A stretch of DNA of 13,557 nt, taken from Novosphingobium sp. CECT 9465. Lineage in GTDB: Bacteria; Pseudomonadota; Alphaproteobacteria; Sphingomonadales; Sphingomonadaceae. The notes under the pieces are model-generated. The model was given only the letters and a program-made list of their open reading frames with translations. It was not told where the DNA came from and made no database searches. The stretch covers positions 1-13,557 of the forward strand of contig NZ_CAKLBX010000005.1 in the NCBI RefSeq assembly GCF_920987055.1. Reading direction: 5' to 3'. The translations under genes and the position numbers were made by a program. Below are positions 1-7,394 of this stretch, piece by piece; positions within the stretch are counted from its first letter, which is position 1, and every line of letters starts with the position of its first letter.

Positions 1-318
1 GCACAGCAGCGGAGCGCAACCGGCGCGGCGCTTCGAGCGCTTTGTCGCGCTCAGCCGGAGCGAGCTTGCGAAGGAGGGGAGGGGTTCTTCCGGCGCCCGC
101 AGCCGAGGGTCGAGGGAATCGATATCGAGGCGGCTCGACAGGCCAGGCGCGGCCGCCGCTGGGAACCCGATTTGCCGATGCTGTTGCAAACCTATCTGTC
201 CATTGCCCAGCGCGCGGAAGCGCGGGGCGAGCCGCTCGGTCGCCCCGCGGGGCCTGGAGACAATTATGGCTTCTATCGCTCGATGAAACAGCGCATCGGC
301 GCAAAAATGGACGAATGA
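1..318 (+). CDS. 3' end of an unrecognised protein (partial)
   Basis: A frame stays open from base 1 to a TGA at 316-318, so the gene begins upstream of the window. The last 65 or so codons look genuine: about 70% GC at third positions and an ordinary residue mix ending in GFYRSMKQRIGAKMDE. I do not recognise a family. The first 80 bases read better one frame over (there the residues are ARRFERFVALSRSELAKEG), so a frameshift near the G-rich stretch at about 72-88 is possible. If so, this is a broken gene, or the sequence has an error there. No promoter or start can be assigned. It ends about 90 bases from the decayed HTH gene, which converges on it from the other strand. Confidence 0.4.
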   Translation, partial: AQQRSATGAALRALCRAQPERACEGGEGFFRRPQPRVEGIDIEAARQARRGRRWEPDLPMLLQTYLSIAQRAEARGEPLGRPAGPGDNYGFYRSMKQRIGAKMDE

Positions 319-442
319 TCGCGGGCCGGGCGGCCTCGGTTGGCAAAATCGCCCTCAGAAGCCGTACAGCGCGATTTGGGGTCGCTGCCGTAAGTCGGGC
401 TGGCCTACGCCCGTTTTGGCGCTGTAAGGGGCATTTGCAGGG

Positions 443-457
443 GGCAAAATTTTTGCC
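443..457. repeat. A/T-cored palindrome (7-bp arms, 1-nt centre)
   Basis: GGCAAAA, T, TTTTGCC form a perfect palindrome in otherwise GC-rich DNA. It lies just inside the 3' end of the decayed HTH gene (minus strand) and downstream of the partial plus-strand gene. It could act as a weak bidirectional terminator, because an A-tract and a T-tract sit in the stem, but it has no separate U-tail. Bases 319-404 to its left hold no gene I can support. Confidence 0.3.
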
Positions 458-1344
458 TGGTTTTCAGGCCTGGGTCCGACTGATCGTCATAGCGTGCCAG
501 CAAGGCGTCGATCTTGGCGAGGGCGGCATCATAGTCCTCGATCGCCTCGCTGGAAAAACTGGCTCGGTTCGTCGGCCAGGGCGGTGGGGGAACGGAGGTC
601 GCCGCGCGTGACCGAGTAGAGCTTGACGCCCGAAACGGTTTCGATGGCCAGGTCGCCGGCTTCCGACAAGGCCTCCAGCATTTTTCCGGACCCCAAGGCG
701 GGTGACGCCCAGCACTGCCTCGATCTGCGACGACCGCAGCGGACCGAAGCTGGCGAGGAGGCCATAGAGCTGGGGCACGCGCGAATTCGCCCGCTTCGCA
801 CGGTAGCGATCGGCCAGCGCCTGGCGCGTGTCGCGGGCTTTTCGCGACCAGGCTGTAGAGGTGCTCCAGGACATCGCGCAAACGCCTCGGCCTGAACAAT
901 GGCGGCGTGCGCCGGGTTGTCGTCGACGTCGGCCGCGCGCACCGTGTCGAGCGGATCAGACCGTTCAGCGGCCAGCGCCGCACCATGGGCGCCGGTGGCT
1001 TGGAGATGCGCACCAAAGGCGCATTCGATCGCCCAGCGCGGGGAAGGTGGGCGCGGCCGCTCGATCACGACTTGCCGGTTCGCGAGCGCGATCGTGTCGG
1101 TCGTCCGCTCGGCGGGAGCGAAGCGCGGGCTCTGGCCGATGGCGCGGTGGAGGGCGGCGAGAGCGGTGAAGGGGAGGGGGGCCGGCTCGAGCGCCGCGGA
1201 CCAGGGCCGCGGCCTCGTCGATCGCGGCCTTTGCGGTTTCGGACGGCGGCAGCGCTGTCGGGATCGCGCAGCGCCAGACAGGCTTTTTCCAGCCCAGCGC
1301 CGCGTCGGCGAGCGGCGTCCAGCGGCTGCGGGTCATCTCCGCGA

Positions 1345-1349
1345 GCAGG
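1345..1349. repeat. Left target-site duplication, GCAGG
   Basis: GCAGG lies directly outside the left TGT terminus and again directly outside the right ACA terminus at 7395-7399. Five base pairs is the duplication length expected for Tn7/Tn5053-type transposition. Confidence 0.75.
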
Positions 1350-1364
1350 TGTCACGCGACAAAG
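1350..1364 (+). repeat. Left terminal inverted repeat
   Basis: TGTCACGCGACAAAG, counterpart of the right terminus at 7380-7394. It marks the abrupt switch from GC-rich, minus-strand gene sequence to AT-richer transposon end sequence. Confidence 0.7.
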
Positions 1365-1443
1365 TTTCCAACATCGGGTGTAAACTATTGAATTAAAGTC
1401 ATATTCTCGCGATAAAGTGACAGTCAAATATGACGCACAAAAG
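1352..1443 (+). repeat. Three direct transposase-binding-type repeats in the left end
   Basis: Three 13-base copies in the same orientation: TCACGCGACAAAG (1352-1364), TCTCGCGATAAAG (1405-1417; 11 of 13 equal to the first) and TGACGCACAAAAG (1431-1443; 10 of 13). The right terminus holds a related copy, TGACGCACCATAA (10 of 13 to the third). Multiple short repeats near each end are what TniA/TnsB transposases of this superfamily bind. The stretch is also clearly AT-richer than its surroundings and must include the tniA promoter. Confidence 0.55.
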
Positions 1444-1510
1444 ATTCTGCTTTCAACGGTGGTCAAAACAAACGACAGTCTGCGCGGCCGAAAGAGAGGG
1501 AAATTTCCCT

Positions 1511-3988
1511 ATGATCGAACGCAAACCGCCAAGAATGGCAGCGTATTCGGAAGCTGCGCTAACGCGCGGCGCGGACCTCTATCAAACTTTCCGCAAATTG
1601 GTTCCGCTGGACGCGCCGCTGGCGGCCGACGTTGTTTCTGTCATTGCCCGGGAAACTGGCTTGGGCGAGCGGCGAATTCGGGAGTTGGCGCGGCGCTATC
1701 GCAGCAAGCCCATTGCCGAGAGCCTGGCCTCACGGCCGCGCGGTCCAAAGCCAGGAAGTAGACAAGCGCCGCCAGAGGTCCTCGTGGCGATCGATGGCCT
1801 CATTGAAGAAATCGTTCTGACGAAAGTGCCGCTCAGTGTTCGGGAAGCGGCGCAGCAGGTGCGTTATTTGCTGATCGCCGATAATGGCGACTACGGCTTC
1901 GATCCCGGGATCGTTCCAAGTTTTCGAACGATCGAGCGGATAATCGGGGAGATAAGCGAGCCGCAGAAGGCTCGTTTCATGGGTTCGAAACGGCGTACCG
2001 CCCACGAGGCGCACCCGGGGGAATACCACAGCGATGGTTTGCTCGATGTGGTCCAGATGGATCACACCCCCGCCGACGTCATACTTGTCGACAGCACACA
2101 CCGTATGGCTCTGGGCCGACCGTGGGTGACCTTGCTCATCGACGTCTGGAGCCGATGCATTCTCGGCTTCTACGTGAGTTTTGGGGCACCTTCGATTTTT
2201 CGATGCGGACGGGCAATCGCCAATGCTCTGTTGCCGAAACAGCCGTTGCTCGAGAGTCTCGGTCTCGAAATCGAATATCCAATGCATGGTTTTTTCAGGA
2301 AGTTGCATGCCGATCACGCCGGATCTCATCGCGCGGAAGTTTTTAGAAGCGCTTGCAAGACTTATGGCATCGATCCGGACGTCCGCCCACGTGGTCCGGC
2401 GCATTATGGCACGCATATCGAGCGTCTGATCGGCACCATGACGCGTAGAATGCGGCTTCTTCCGGGGGCGACCGGAGGTAATGTTACGGCGCGAGACGGC
2501 CATGATGCGGAAGCGGACGCGGCGATGACGCTTGAGGAATTCGAGCGGTGGTTGGTCCGGGAGATTTGCCGCTATCATCATACACCTCACGAAGGACTGG
2601 GTCGCGTCGCACCTGCGCAAATGTGGTCCACGGGTGTCGAGAGCCACGGGCCGCTGGCGCCGCCAGGTGTCGATATCGAGCAGCTAACCCGCCGATTTCT
2701 GCCGTGGGTCGAGCGGACCGTTCAATCGGGCGGCGTGAAGATTGATCATATTCGCTATTGGCACGAAAGTTTGGCGCCGCGCCTGGGTCTCAAGGTCATG
2801 ATCCATTACGACGACAGGACTATCCAGGAGGTCTATCCTGTCATCGATGGAGTTCTTGTCGCTGCTGCTGCGGTGGGCAATTATCCGAACGTGACCAGGC
2901 CTGAATGGGATGTTGCGGTCGCTGCACGGCGCCATTCCGGCGTGGTTTACCAGCATGCTGGGGGTCAGGCTGAAATTGCGCGGCTTGTGCATGCCAACAG
3001 GCAGGAAGTTCTCAACGCGAAATCCCGGACGCGGGGCTTGCGAGACGCGCGAAAAAGGCTGGAAAGGGAAGGTGTATCCCACGCCGCTCAGCCGGCAAAT
3101 CAGGAGGTTTCCAATGTACCCAGTTGGGTATCGGTGGCCGACTTACACGATGAAGGGTGGCTCAAATGGAGGGATAGGTCAGCGCACAGTTCCGCTTTCT
3201 GGATCGACTTCGACGAAGCGCGTTTTGCCGTGGAAACGCTGGTTGATATCGCACATGACGAGCCTGATGAACGGCCGCCCTGCGTCATTCTCGTGGGTCA
3301 ATCCGGTATGGGGAAGACATCGATCCTGCGCGAAGCCCAGCGGCGTATCGAATGCGACTTTCCAGAGCCTGAAGGGTGGCGGGATGCCCGGTATGCTCCC
3401 GTCCTCAGGACCGTGATCCCAGCTAGTCCGACGTCGCTCAAGATCAACCTGACCTTGTTGTGGAAGCAGGGTTGGCCGATCACCACCAGTATCCACCGGA
3501 TTGCCGACCTGAAAGTCGTTGAATTGCTCGGCAGACAGCGGACGCGGTTAGTGGCGGTCGACAATGTTCACGCCATTCTCACCGCGGGCGGCAGGGCGAG
3601 GCGTGACACCCTCGATGCATTCCGGTTTCTGATGAGCGAAGGCAATGTGTCTATGGTTGTCGCCGGTCTCGAAATCGCCGCAGACATCTTTGCCGAGGAC
3701 GTCGAGCTGGCCTATCGCTCGATCGTCCTGCGATTGCCGCTCTGGCCGCCTGGAGAGCCATCCCAGCGCCTGATCCTTGCGCTGGCGCGGGGATTGCGCA
3801 TCATCGAGCCGGAACGCTTCGCTGAGCCCGAGATGGCCGAATTCATCTGGCGCACCAGCCATGGCGTGACAGGGAATTTCAAACGGCTTTTGCATTGGGG
3901 CCATAAGATTGCCTCTCGCGACGGTCGTCAGCGTGTTGAATTTGCAGATTTGCGCGCAGCAGCAGCGATGCTCCCGGCTTCAGCTTGA
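1511..3988 (+). CDS. tniA: TniA-TniB fusion: DDE transposase joined to AAA+ ATPase
   Basis: An 825-residue product from ATG 1511 combines two proteins that are normally separate. Residues 1-150 carry HTH-like segments, including ARETGLGERRIRELARRYRS. The RNase-H-like DDE core shows D184 (VVQMDHT), D268 (HADHAGSH) and E304 (HIERLIG); the 35-residue spacing before E is typical. A C-terminal Mu-type beta-barrel segment follows (IHYDDRTIQEVYPVIDGV). From about residue 535 the TniB-like ATPase begins: Walker A GQSGMGKT at 596-603 and Walker B LVAVDNVH with D684. TniA cuts and joins DNA ends; TniB is the ATP-dependent target selector. I chose ATG 1511 because it follows AGAGGG at 1495-1500, though the 10-base spacing is long. 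An in-frame ATG at 1430 would add 27 residues but lies within the end repeats. The strong AGGAGG at 3102-3107, just at the TniA/TniB boundary, hints that TniB was once, or still is, translated separately. Confidence 0.88.
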   Translation: MIERKPPRMAAYSEAALTRGADLYQTFRKLVPLDAPLAADVVSVIARETGLGERRIRELARRYRSKPIAESLASRPRGPKPGSRQAPPEVLVAIDGLIEEIVLTKVPLSVREAAQQVRYLLIADNGDYGFDPGIVPSFRTIERIIGEISEPQKARFMGSKRRTAHEAHPGEYHSDGLLDVVQMDHTPADVILVDSTHRMALGRPWVTLLIDVWSRCILGFYVSFGAPSIFRCGRAIANALLPKQPLLESLGLEIEYPMHGFFRKLHADHAGSHRAEVFRSACKTYGIDPDVRPRGPAHYGTHIERLIGTMTRRMRLLPGATGGNVTARDGHDAEADAAMTLEEFERWLVREICRYHHTPHEGLGRVAPAQMWSTGVESHGPLAPPGVDIEQLTRRFLPWVERTVQSGGVKIDHIRYWHESLAPRLGLKVMIHYDDRTIQEVYPVIDGVLVAAAAVGNYPNVTRPEWDVAVAARRHSGVVYQHAGGQAEIARLVHANRQEVLNAKSRTRGLRDARKRLEREGVSHAAQPANQEVSNVPSWVSVADLHDEGWLKWRDRSAHSSAFWIDFDEARFAVETLVDIAHDEPDERPPCVILVGQSGMGKTSILREAQRRIECDFPEPEGWRDARYAPVLRTVIPASPTSLKINLTLLWKQGWPITTSIHRIADLKVVELLGRQRTRLVAVDNVHAILTAGGRARRDTLDAFRFLMSEGNVSMVVAGLEIAADIFAEDVELAYRSIVLRLPLWPPGEPSQRLILALARGLRIIEPERFAEPEMAEFIWRTSHGVTGNFKRLLHWGHKIASRDGRQRVEFADLRAAAAMLPASA
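3101..3107 (+). promoter_or_regulatory. Strong Shine-Dalgarno motif inside the tniA-tniB fusion
   Basis: CAGGAGG is followed six bases later by ATG at 3114-3116, which is perfect spacing. That ATG is one frame away from the ATPase reading frame, and the in-frame codons after the motif (GTT TCC AAT GTA CCC) hold no usual start until a GTG at about 3131. It looks like the relic of a separate tniB start that a small indel has put into the wrong frame, fusing the genes. An internal start in frame is the alternative. Confidence 0.4.
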
Positions 3989-5031
3989 TGGCCGCCAAGT
4001 GGTCGCCCAATCTTGAGCCTGAGACGCTGGCGTTCCCGATCAAGCCACGCAGAGATGAAGCGTTTGATTCGTGGTTGAGCCGCTTGACCGCCGCCCACCG
4101 GGTGAGCCGGGCACAATTGTTCCGCCATCTGGAGATCGCGCCGGGTCTTTCGCGCTTGGACCTGGCGCGAGGGAAGGGCGGTCTCGATCCGGCGCTGCAT
4201 GCGGCCTGCGATGCGATGGTGGAACGGCTTGCATGGGCGGTCGAAATCGATCCCGAGCAGATCAATGCGACCTTTCTCGCGTGTGAGGCGGAGGCGCTCC
4301 TGCCCTCTGCGCACCGCCATTACGTCTGTGCGCTATGCTGTTACGAGGCGCATCTGGCTGGCGGGCCTATAATCGTGCGCCGCGAATGGATTTTTCGGGC
4401 GACCTGGCTATGCAGCCTGCACGGGTTGCCGCTCACCGACATGCGGAGCCTTCCATTGGAGGACACGGGGCGGCAATTGCAGGCGTTCTTGGCGCATGCC
4501 GTGATGCGATCTCGCAGAATTCAATGGAAAATCAAACCGACTTCTGCCGCGCTTGCGCGAAACAAGACAGTGATCGACTGCCTGATGCGCCCTAGCGATT
4601 GGGTGGGGCTTGCGCCGCCATACCAGCGTTATCAGGAGCAGTTCGTAGCCAATCAGTACCATTTTGCGCGCGAACGGATCGGCATGCTGGCGCTGGCGCA
4701 CAGCCCACGTACGAAAGCCGCGCACCGCTTTGAGCGTATGATCGCAACCAGACTGGCCGAGAGGCCGCTGACTGAAGGTAGAATTGAAACGCCGGTTCGA
4801 GGTGCATTGCGTCTGCGGACCTGCAAGCTCCCCAAGCCCAGATCCAAATGGACCTGCGACATCTTTGCGCTGATCGCCACATACGGCACTGTGCGCCAAC
4901 GCCAGGAGAAAGAAAGGGAGCTGGCGGCGGAATTCGCGCGCTACGAGGGTCTTCCTCTCCCGCCGACGGCAGCCTGGCCGTCTAGAAGCTTGCTTGATGC
5001 CGCCAATCTGGCAGTGCCAGGGTTGGCGTAA
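3988..5031 (+). CDS. tniQ: TniQ-type target-selection protein
   Basis: A 347-residue protein whose ATG overlaps the TGA of the upstream fusion gene by one base (TGATG), so translation is coupled. The N-terminus has the TniQ signature FPIKPRRDEAFDSWLSRL near residues 12-30. A zinc-finger-like module follows, with C114 and C117 (CALC) paired with C142 and H145 (CSLH), as in TniQ/TnsD N-terminal domains. The C-terminal half (residues 170-347) is basic and has no motif I can name. TniQ/TnsD proteins bind target DNA or a targeting partner and recruit the TniB/TnsC ATPase and transposase. The size is closer to TniQ of Tn5053 (about 400) than to TnsD (about 500). Its last 50 bases overlap the 3' end of the convergent gene at 4982-5950. 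Confidence 0.85.
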   Translation: MAAKWSPNLEPETLAFPIKPRRDEAFDSWLSRLTAAHRVSRAQLFRHLEIAPGLSRLDLARGKGGLDPALHAACDAMVERLAWAVEIDPEQINATFLACEAEALLPSAHRHYVCALCCYEAHLAGGPIIVRREWIFRATWLCSLHGLPLTDMRSLPLEDTGRQLQAFLAHAVMRSRRIQWKIKPTSAALARNKTVIDCLMRPSDWVGLAPPYQRYQEQFVANQYHFARERIGMLALAHSPRTKAAHRFERMIATRLAERPLTEGRIETPVRGALRLRTCKLPKPRSKWTCDIFALIATYGTVRQRQEKERELAAEFARYEGLPLPPTAAWPSRSLLDAANLAVPGLA

Positions 5032-5950
5032 TGGCGCAGACAAAGGTCGTGAACGGGCCTTGAGCGTAGGCCATGCGTGTTGCCTCCAGCTGGCGCAGGA
5101 GTTTGGCAGCACCGGCCTTGGTCGCGCCAAGCGCGCGGGCAAGTTGGGCGGGGGTGAGGGTGCCAAGGCCGAACAGCAGCATCCAGGCATGATAGAGGCG
5201 CGAGTTCGAACGCTGGCTCGGAAACTCGCGCGCAAAAACATCGGCGCCGCGCGGGAAACGGGCGATATCGCAGGCAGTAGCATAGAGTGCATCGTGCAGA
5301 CTCTCGCGGGCTTGGGCGCGGCGCTGGCTGGGGTCGCGGTCGGCCCTGAACAGTCGGCGCTGGACAAGGCCGGGGAAGGGGAGGGGGGTCTCGCTCAGCC
5401 GAAAGGCATGCCCGCGCGCGCTCGCCGCCAGGTTGATTGCCCAGCACGGGGTTCGGGCGGTTGCCGTCAGGGCATCGGGCTCGTTCCCGCGCGAATAGCG
5501 GAAGCGCTCGACGAGGGAAAGCAGCCGCTCGAGTGGATCGCCGGGCAGCTTGGCGTGACCCAGCGCGTCGAGTACGGCACTGAGTTCGGGAAGGCTGGCA
5601 GCGACGATGGTTTCGGTCTCTCGGGCTTCGCTGGCCATCGGCAGGATTGCGATCTTGCGCACTGTCCGGATGGCCTCGGCGATCACCTTTTCGGGGGTTG
5701 GCAGGGCGTGCTCGAAGAGGGCGAGGAAGGCGTTACGCTCGCCCATGCATTCGGCGCCGATCAGCGAGGCCCCGAGGGTAATCGCCCGGTCCTGGCGGTA
5801 TTGCTCCCAGGCACGGCTGAGCCAGTGGAGGGCGAGTGCGGCGCGCATTTCTGCGGAATAGCAGGTGTCGGAGGCCAGCAGGCATTTGGCCAGAGCATCG
5901 ATCTGGCCGATACGGAAGGCGATAGGGCCGGCGTCGATCGTGCTGCTCAA
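4982..5950 (-). CDS. HTH protein carried by the transposon (DUF1612-like, tentative)
   Basis: An intact 322-residue protein, read from TTG 5950, the first possible start after an in-frame stop; the ribosome site is weak. The N-terminal segment (residues 12-75, AFRIGQIDALAKCLL…) is helical and distantly resembles the start of the target-gene product at 7395-7929. A middle block TPCWAINLAASARGHAF near 170-185 parallels PRWAIECAFGAHLQ in the decayed copy. A helix-turn-helix lies at about 268-305 (RSNSRLYHAWMLLFG, LTPAQLARALGATKAGAAKLLRQL). It resembles plasmid-borne proteins with a DUF1612-like N-domain and C-terminal HTH, whose biochemical role is unknown. It is divergent from the recombinase at 6168 across 217 bp that hold an inverted repeat, which it might bind. 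It is convergent with tniQ and overlaps it by 50 bases. DNA binding is inferred from the HTH; partnership with the recombinase is inferred from the repeated gene arrangement. Confidence 0.75.
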   Translation of the reverse strand: MSSTIDAGPIAFRIGQIDALAKCLLASDTCYSAEMRAALALHWLSRAWEQYRQDRAITLGASLIGAECMGERNAFLALFEHALPTPEKVIAEAIRTVRKIAILPMASEARETETIVAASLPELSAVLDALGHAKLPGDPLERLLSLVERFRYSRGNEPDALTATARTPCWAINLAASARGHAFRLSETPLPFPGLVQRRLFRADRDPSQRRAQARESLHDALYATACDIARFPRGADVFAREFPSQRSNSRLYHAWMLLFGLGTLTPAQLARALGATKAGAAKLLRQLEATRMAYAQGPFTTFVCAITPTLALPDWRHQASF

Positions 5951-6072
5951 TTCAAGGCTTTCGCTCTGGAGGCTGCGAACTGGCTAACGGGACAGGGAAT
6001 CGTCGTCAACACAGAGTTTACTAAACCTACGCTTTGGTATCCTATCCATAGCATCGTAAATCGGCGGTATTT

Positions 6073-6091
6073 CCATAATCTAATATTATGG
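6073..6091. repeat. Inverted repeat in the divergent region of the transposon's HTH/recombinase pair
   Basis: CCATAAT, spacer CTAAT, ATTATGG. With three more bases on each side the arms match at 9 of 10. It lies in the 217-bp divergent spacer, 76 bp before the recombinase start, and has the same plan (ATAAT-N5-ATTAT) as the repeat at 7947-7973. It could be the crossover core of the neighbouring tyrosine recombinase (about 11-bp arms around a 7-bp centre) or an operator for the HTH protein. Confidence 0.6.
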
Positions 6092-6167
6092 TAAAATCAG
6101 CATTGCCCAGAGTGCCGATTTTGGCCCATAAAGTGCCCATGAAATCCACCCAAAACGATCCTTCCGC

Positions 6168-7310
6168 ATGACAACCGATCGTCCGTTCCCGTCATCGGTG
6201 GAACTGGTGCTCGGCGGCCACGGGATGCTGATCGATACCCGCGCCGCCAGTCCGCTGGCGCTTGAGGCCGCAGTCGCGGCGATGGCGCCGGCGACCAAGG
6301 CGGCCATCACGGCCGATCTCAAATGCTTTCTAGGGTGGTGCAAGGCGCGACGGCCTGTCGCCACGGCTGTTCCCGCCGAACCGGAAACGCTGGTCCACTA
6401 CTTGCACTGGTTGTCTAAAGGATCGGACACGCGCGCGGGTGCCAAGCCCGCCACCCTTGCCCGCCGGATCGCCTCGATCGCGCGCATTCACCGCATCCTG
6501 GGTTTTGGCGACACAGAGCCGCTGCCCACCCAGGCTGGAATGGTGCGCGATACGCTGAAAGCCATCCGCCGCAAAAAGCGTGAACGGCAAAAGCAGGCTG
6601 CGCCGCTACGGCTCGGCGAGGCGATGCAGGAGGGTCAGGCACCGCCCGAGGGGGTAACCGTCAACGCACTGCTGGCCTCGTGCGGCAGCGACATCATCGG
6701 TCTGCGTGACGCAGCGCTGATCAGTCTCGCCTATGACGCGGGCTTAAGAGTCTCCGAACTGGTCGGCACCACGGTTTCCGATCTGCGCCAAGTCGGCGAT
6801 GGCAGCGGACGGCTCGACATCGCGCATTCCAAGACTGACCAGTTGGGGGAGGGGGCTCTGGCCTGGCTGTCGGGCGACACCATGGCGCGCCTATCGACCT
6901 GGTTGCTCGCAAGCGGCATCGGCGAGGGTCCGGTGTTTCGGCGCATCAATGTTCTGAGCGGTCCGCCAGACGCCTCCGGGCAGCGAATTGTGCGGCACTA
7001 CATCGGGGCCAGGCCGCTCACGCGTCAGGGGGTGGTTGCGATCCTGCGTCGCCGGGTGCTGGAGGCGGTCGATTGCGGTCTCGTCGAAGTCGAGCCCGGG
7101 ATGGAAGGTGACACCGTGCGTGGGCTGAGCGCGCACTCGTTCCGGGTCGGGTTAACACAGGACCTGTTCGCAGCGGGCGAGGACGGCGCAGGGATCGCGC
7201 TGGCGCTGCGCTGGTCCTCGCCGACCACCGCGCTGCGATATGCCCGCGAGCTTGCCGTAGGCAATAATGCGGCCGCACGGGTGCTGGGCAAGTTGCGAGG
7301 GAGCGGCTGA
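6168..7310 (+). CDS. Tyrosine recombinase carried by the transposon
   Basis: A 380-residue site-specific recombinase. Residues about 35-140 form the core-binding, SAM-like domain (TKAAITADLKCFLGWCKARR, then LARRIASIARIHRILG). The catalytic domain has the full set: R194 (GLRVSEL), K222 (HSKTD), H323 and R326 (HSFRVG), W349 and the nucleophile Y358 (ALRYARE). It should break and rejoin DNA through a phosphotyrosine. It is divergent from the HTH gene at 5950 and is the last gene before the right end, 84 bp away. The family has many uses: integration, plasmid dimer resolution, cointegrate resolution. Its place in a TniA/TniQ element that lacks a serine resolvase suggests cointegrate resolution, which is inference. 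The ATG at 6168 has no good ribosome site, but its relative at 8013 aligns in length from the same point. Confidence 0.88.
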   Translation: MTTDRPFPSSVELVLGGHGMLIDTRAASPLALEAAVAAMAPATKAAITADLKCFLGWCKARRPVATAVPAEPETLVHYLHWLSKGSDTRAGAKPATLARRIASIARIHRILGFGDTEPLPTQAGMVRDTLKAIRRKKRERQKQAAPLRLGEAMQEGQAPPEGVTVNALLASCGSDIIGLRDAALISLAYDAGLRVSELVGTTVSDLRQVGDGSGRLDIAHSKTDQLGEGALAWLSGDTMARLSTWLLASGIGEGPVFRRINVLSGPPDASGQRIVRHYIGARPLTRQGVVAILRRRVLEAVDCGLVEVEPGMEGDTVRGLSAHSFRVGLTQDLFAAGEDGAGIALALRWSSPTTALRYARELAVGNNAAARVLGKLRGSG

Positions 7311-7379
7311 GGCAGAAGCAGGCCAATGTCACTATTGTTGAAGCGCTAAAGGCTCCGCTTGGACCCGGCATGACGTCAA

Positions 7380-7394
7380 TTATGGTGCGTCACA
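7380..7394 (-). repeat. Right terminal inverted repeat
   Basis: Read inward on the minus strand it is TGTGACGCACCATAA, matching the left terminus at 10 of 15 positions including TGT and ACGC. The 84 bp between the recombinase stop and this end hold a further TGTCAC at 7327-7332 but no clear series of repeats like that at the left end. Confidence 0.65.

Larger units (their letters stand above)
405..1349 (-). pseudogene. C-terminal part of HTH (DUF1612-like) target gene, frameshifted
   Basis: Read on the minus strand from 1349, this continues the gene fragment at 7395-7929: with one GCAGG copy removed, the two pieces join in frame (…GMVTTP-LLAEMTRSRW…). Recognisable blocks then fall in changing frames: SETAKAAIDEAAALV, frame change near 1205, LPFTALAALHRAIGQSPRF and RWAIECAFGA, change near 880, RRLRDVLEHLYSLVAK, change near 838, RANSRVPQLYGLL with SSQIEAVLGVTRLGVRK (a helix-turn-helix), change near 682, MLEALSEAGDLAIETVSG, change near 550, AIEDYDAALAKIDALLARYDD. 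That is at least five frame changes in about 900 bp. The HTH block resembles the one in the intact gene at 4982-5950 (RSNSRLYHAWMLL…). The family assignment, similar to plasmid-borne DUF1612/y4cF-type proteins with a C-terminal HTH, is from memory and tentative. The gene can no longer give a full product. The restored protein would be near 480-490 residues, longer than the 322-residue relative, which is unexplained. Confidence 0.65.
1350..7394 (+). mobile_element. TniA/TniQ-type transposon with HTH/recombinase cargo, 6,045 bp
   Basis: The left end begins TGTCACGCGACAAAG and the right end, read inward on the minus strand, begins TGTGACGCACCATAA (10 of 15 positions equal). TGT…ACA ends are typical of the Mu/Tn7/Tn552/Tn402 group. 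GCAGG flanks both ends. Excising the element plus one GCAGG rejoins the surrounding minus-strand gene in frame. Contents in order: tniA-tniB fusion (+), tniQ (+, 1-base overlap), HTH protein (-, its 3' end overlapping that of tniQ), tyrosine recombinase (+). There is no serine resolvase (TniR) of the kind found in Tn402/Tn5053, and no resistance or metabolic cargo. The main reservation is that the terminal repeats are imperfect and the right end was located partly by looking for the duplication. Confidence 0.75.

Noticed and set aside
42..611. Long plus-strand open frame over 42-611 and similar Arg/Ala-rich frames at 623-1396
   Set aside because: They run antisense or out of frame to better-supported sequence and are rich in Arg, Ala and Gly, as expected for shadow frames in GC-rich DNA.
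1430..1510. An upstream ATG at 1430 giving a 27-residue longer transposase
   Set aside because: It lies inside the left-end repeats with no ribosome site; the residues it adds do not look like a transposase N-terminus. ATG 1511 is preferred, though not proven.
4994..6094. A 366-codon plus-strand frame opposite the HTH gene
   Set aside because: Gly/Ala/Arg-rich with no motif; the minus-strand gene has the HTH and recognisable relatives in the window.
5031..6167. Placing the right transposon end just after tniQ or in the 5951-6167 spacer
   Set aside because: No TGT/ACA terminus with a GCAGG duplication is there; the only place that satisfies both is 7394.
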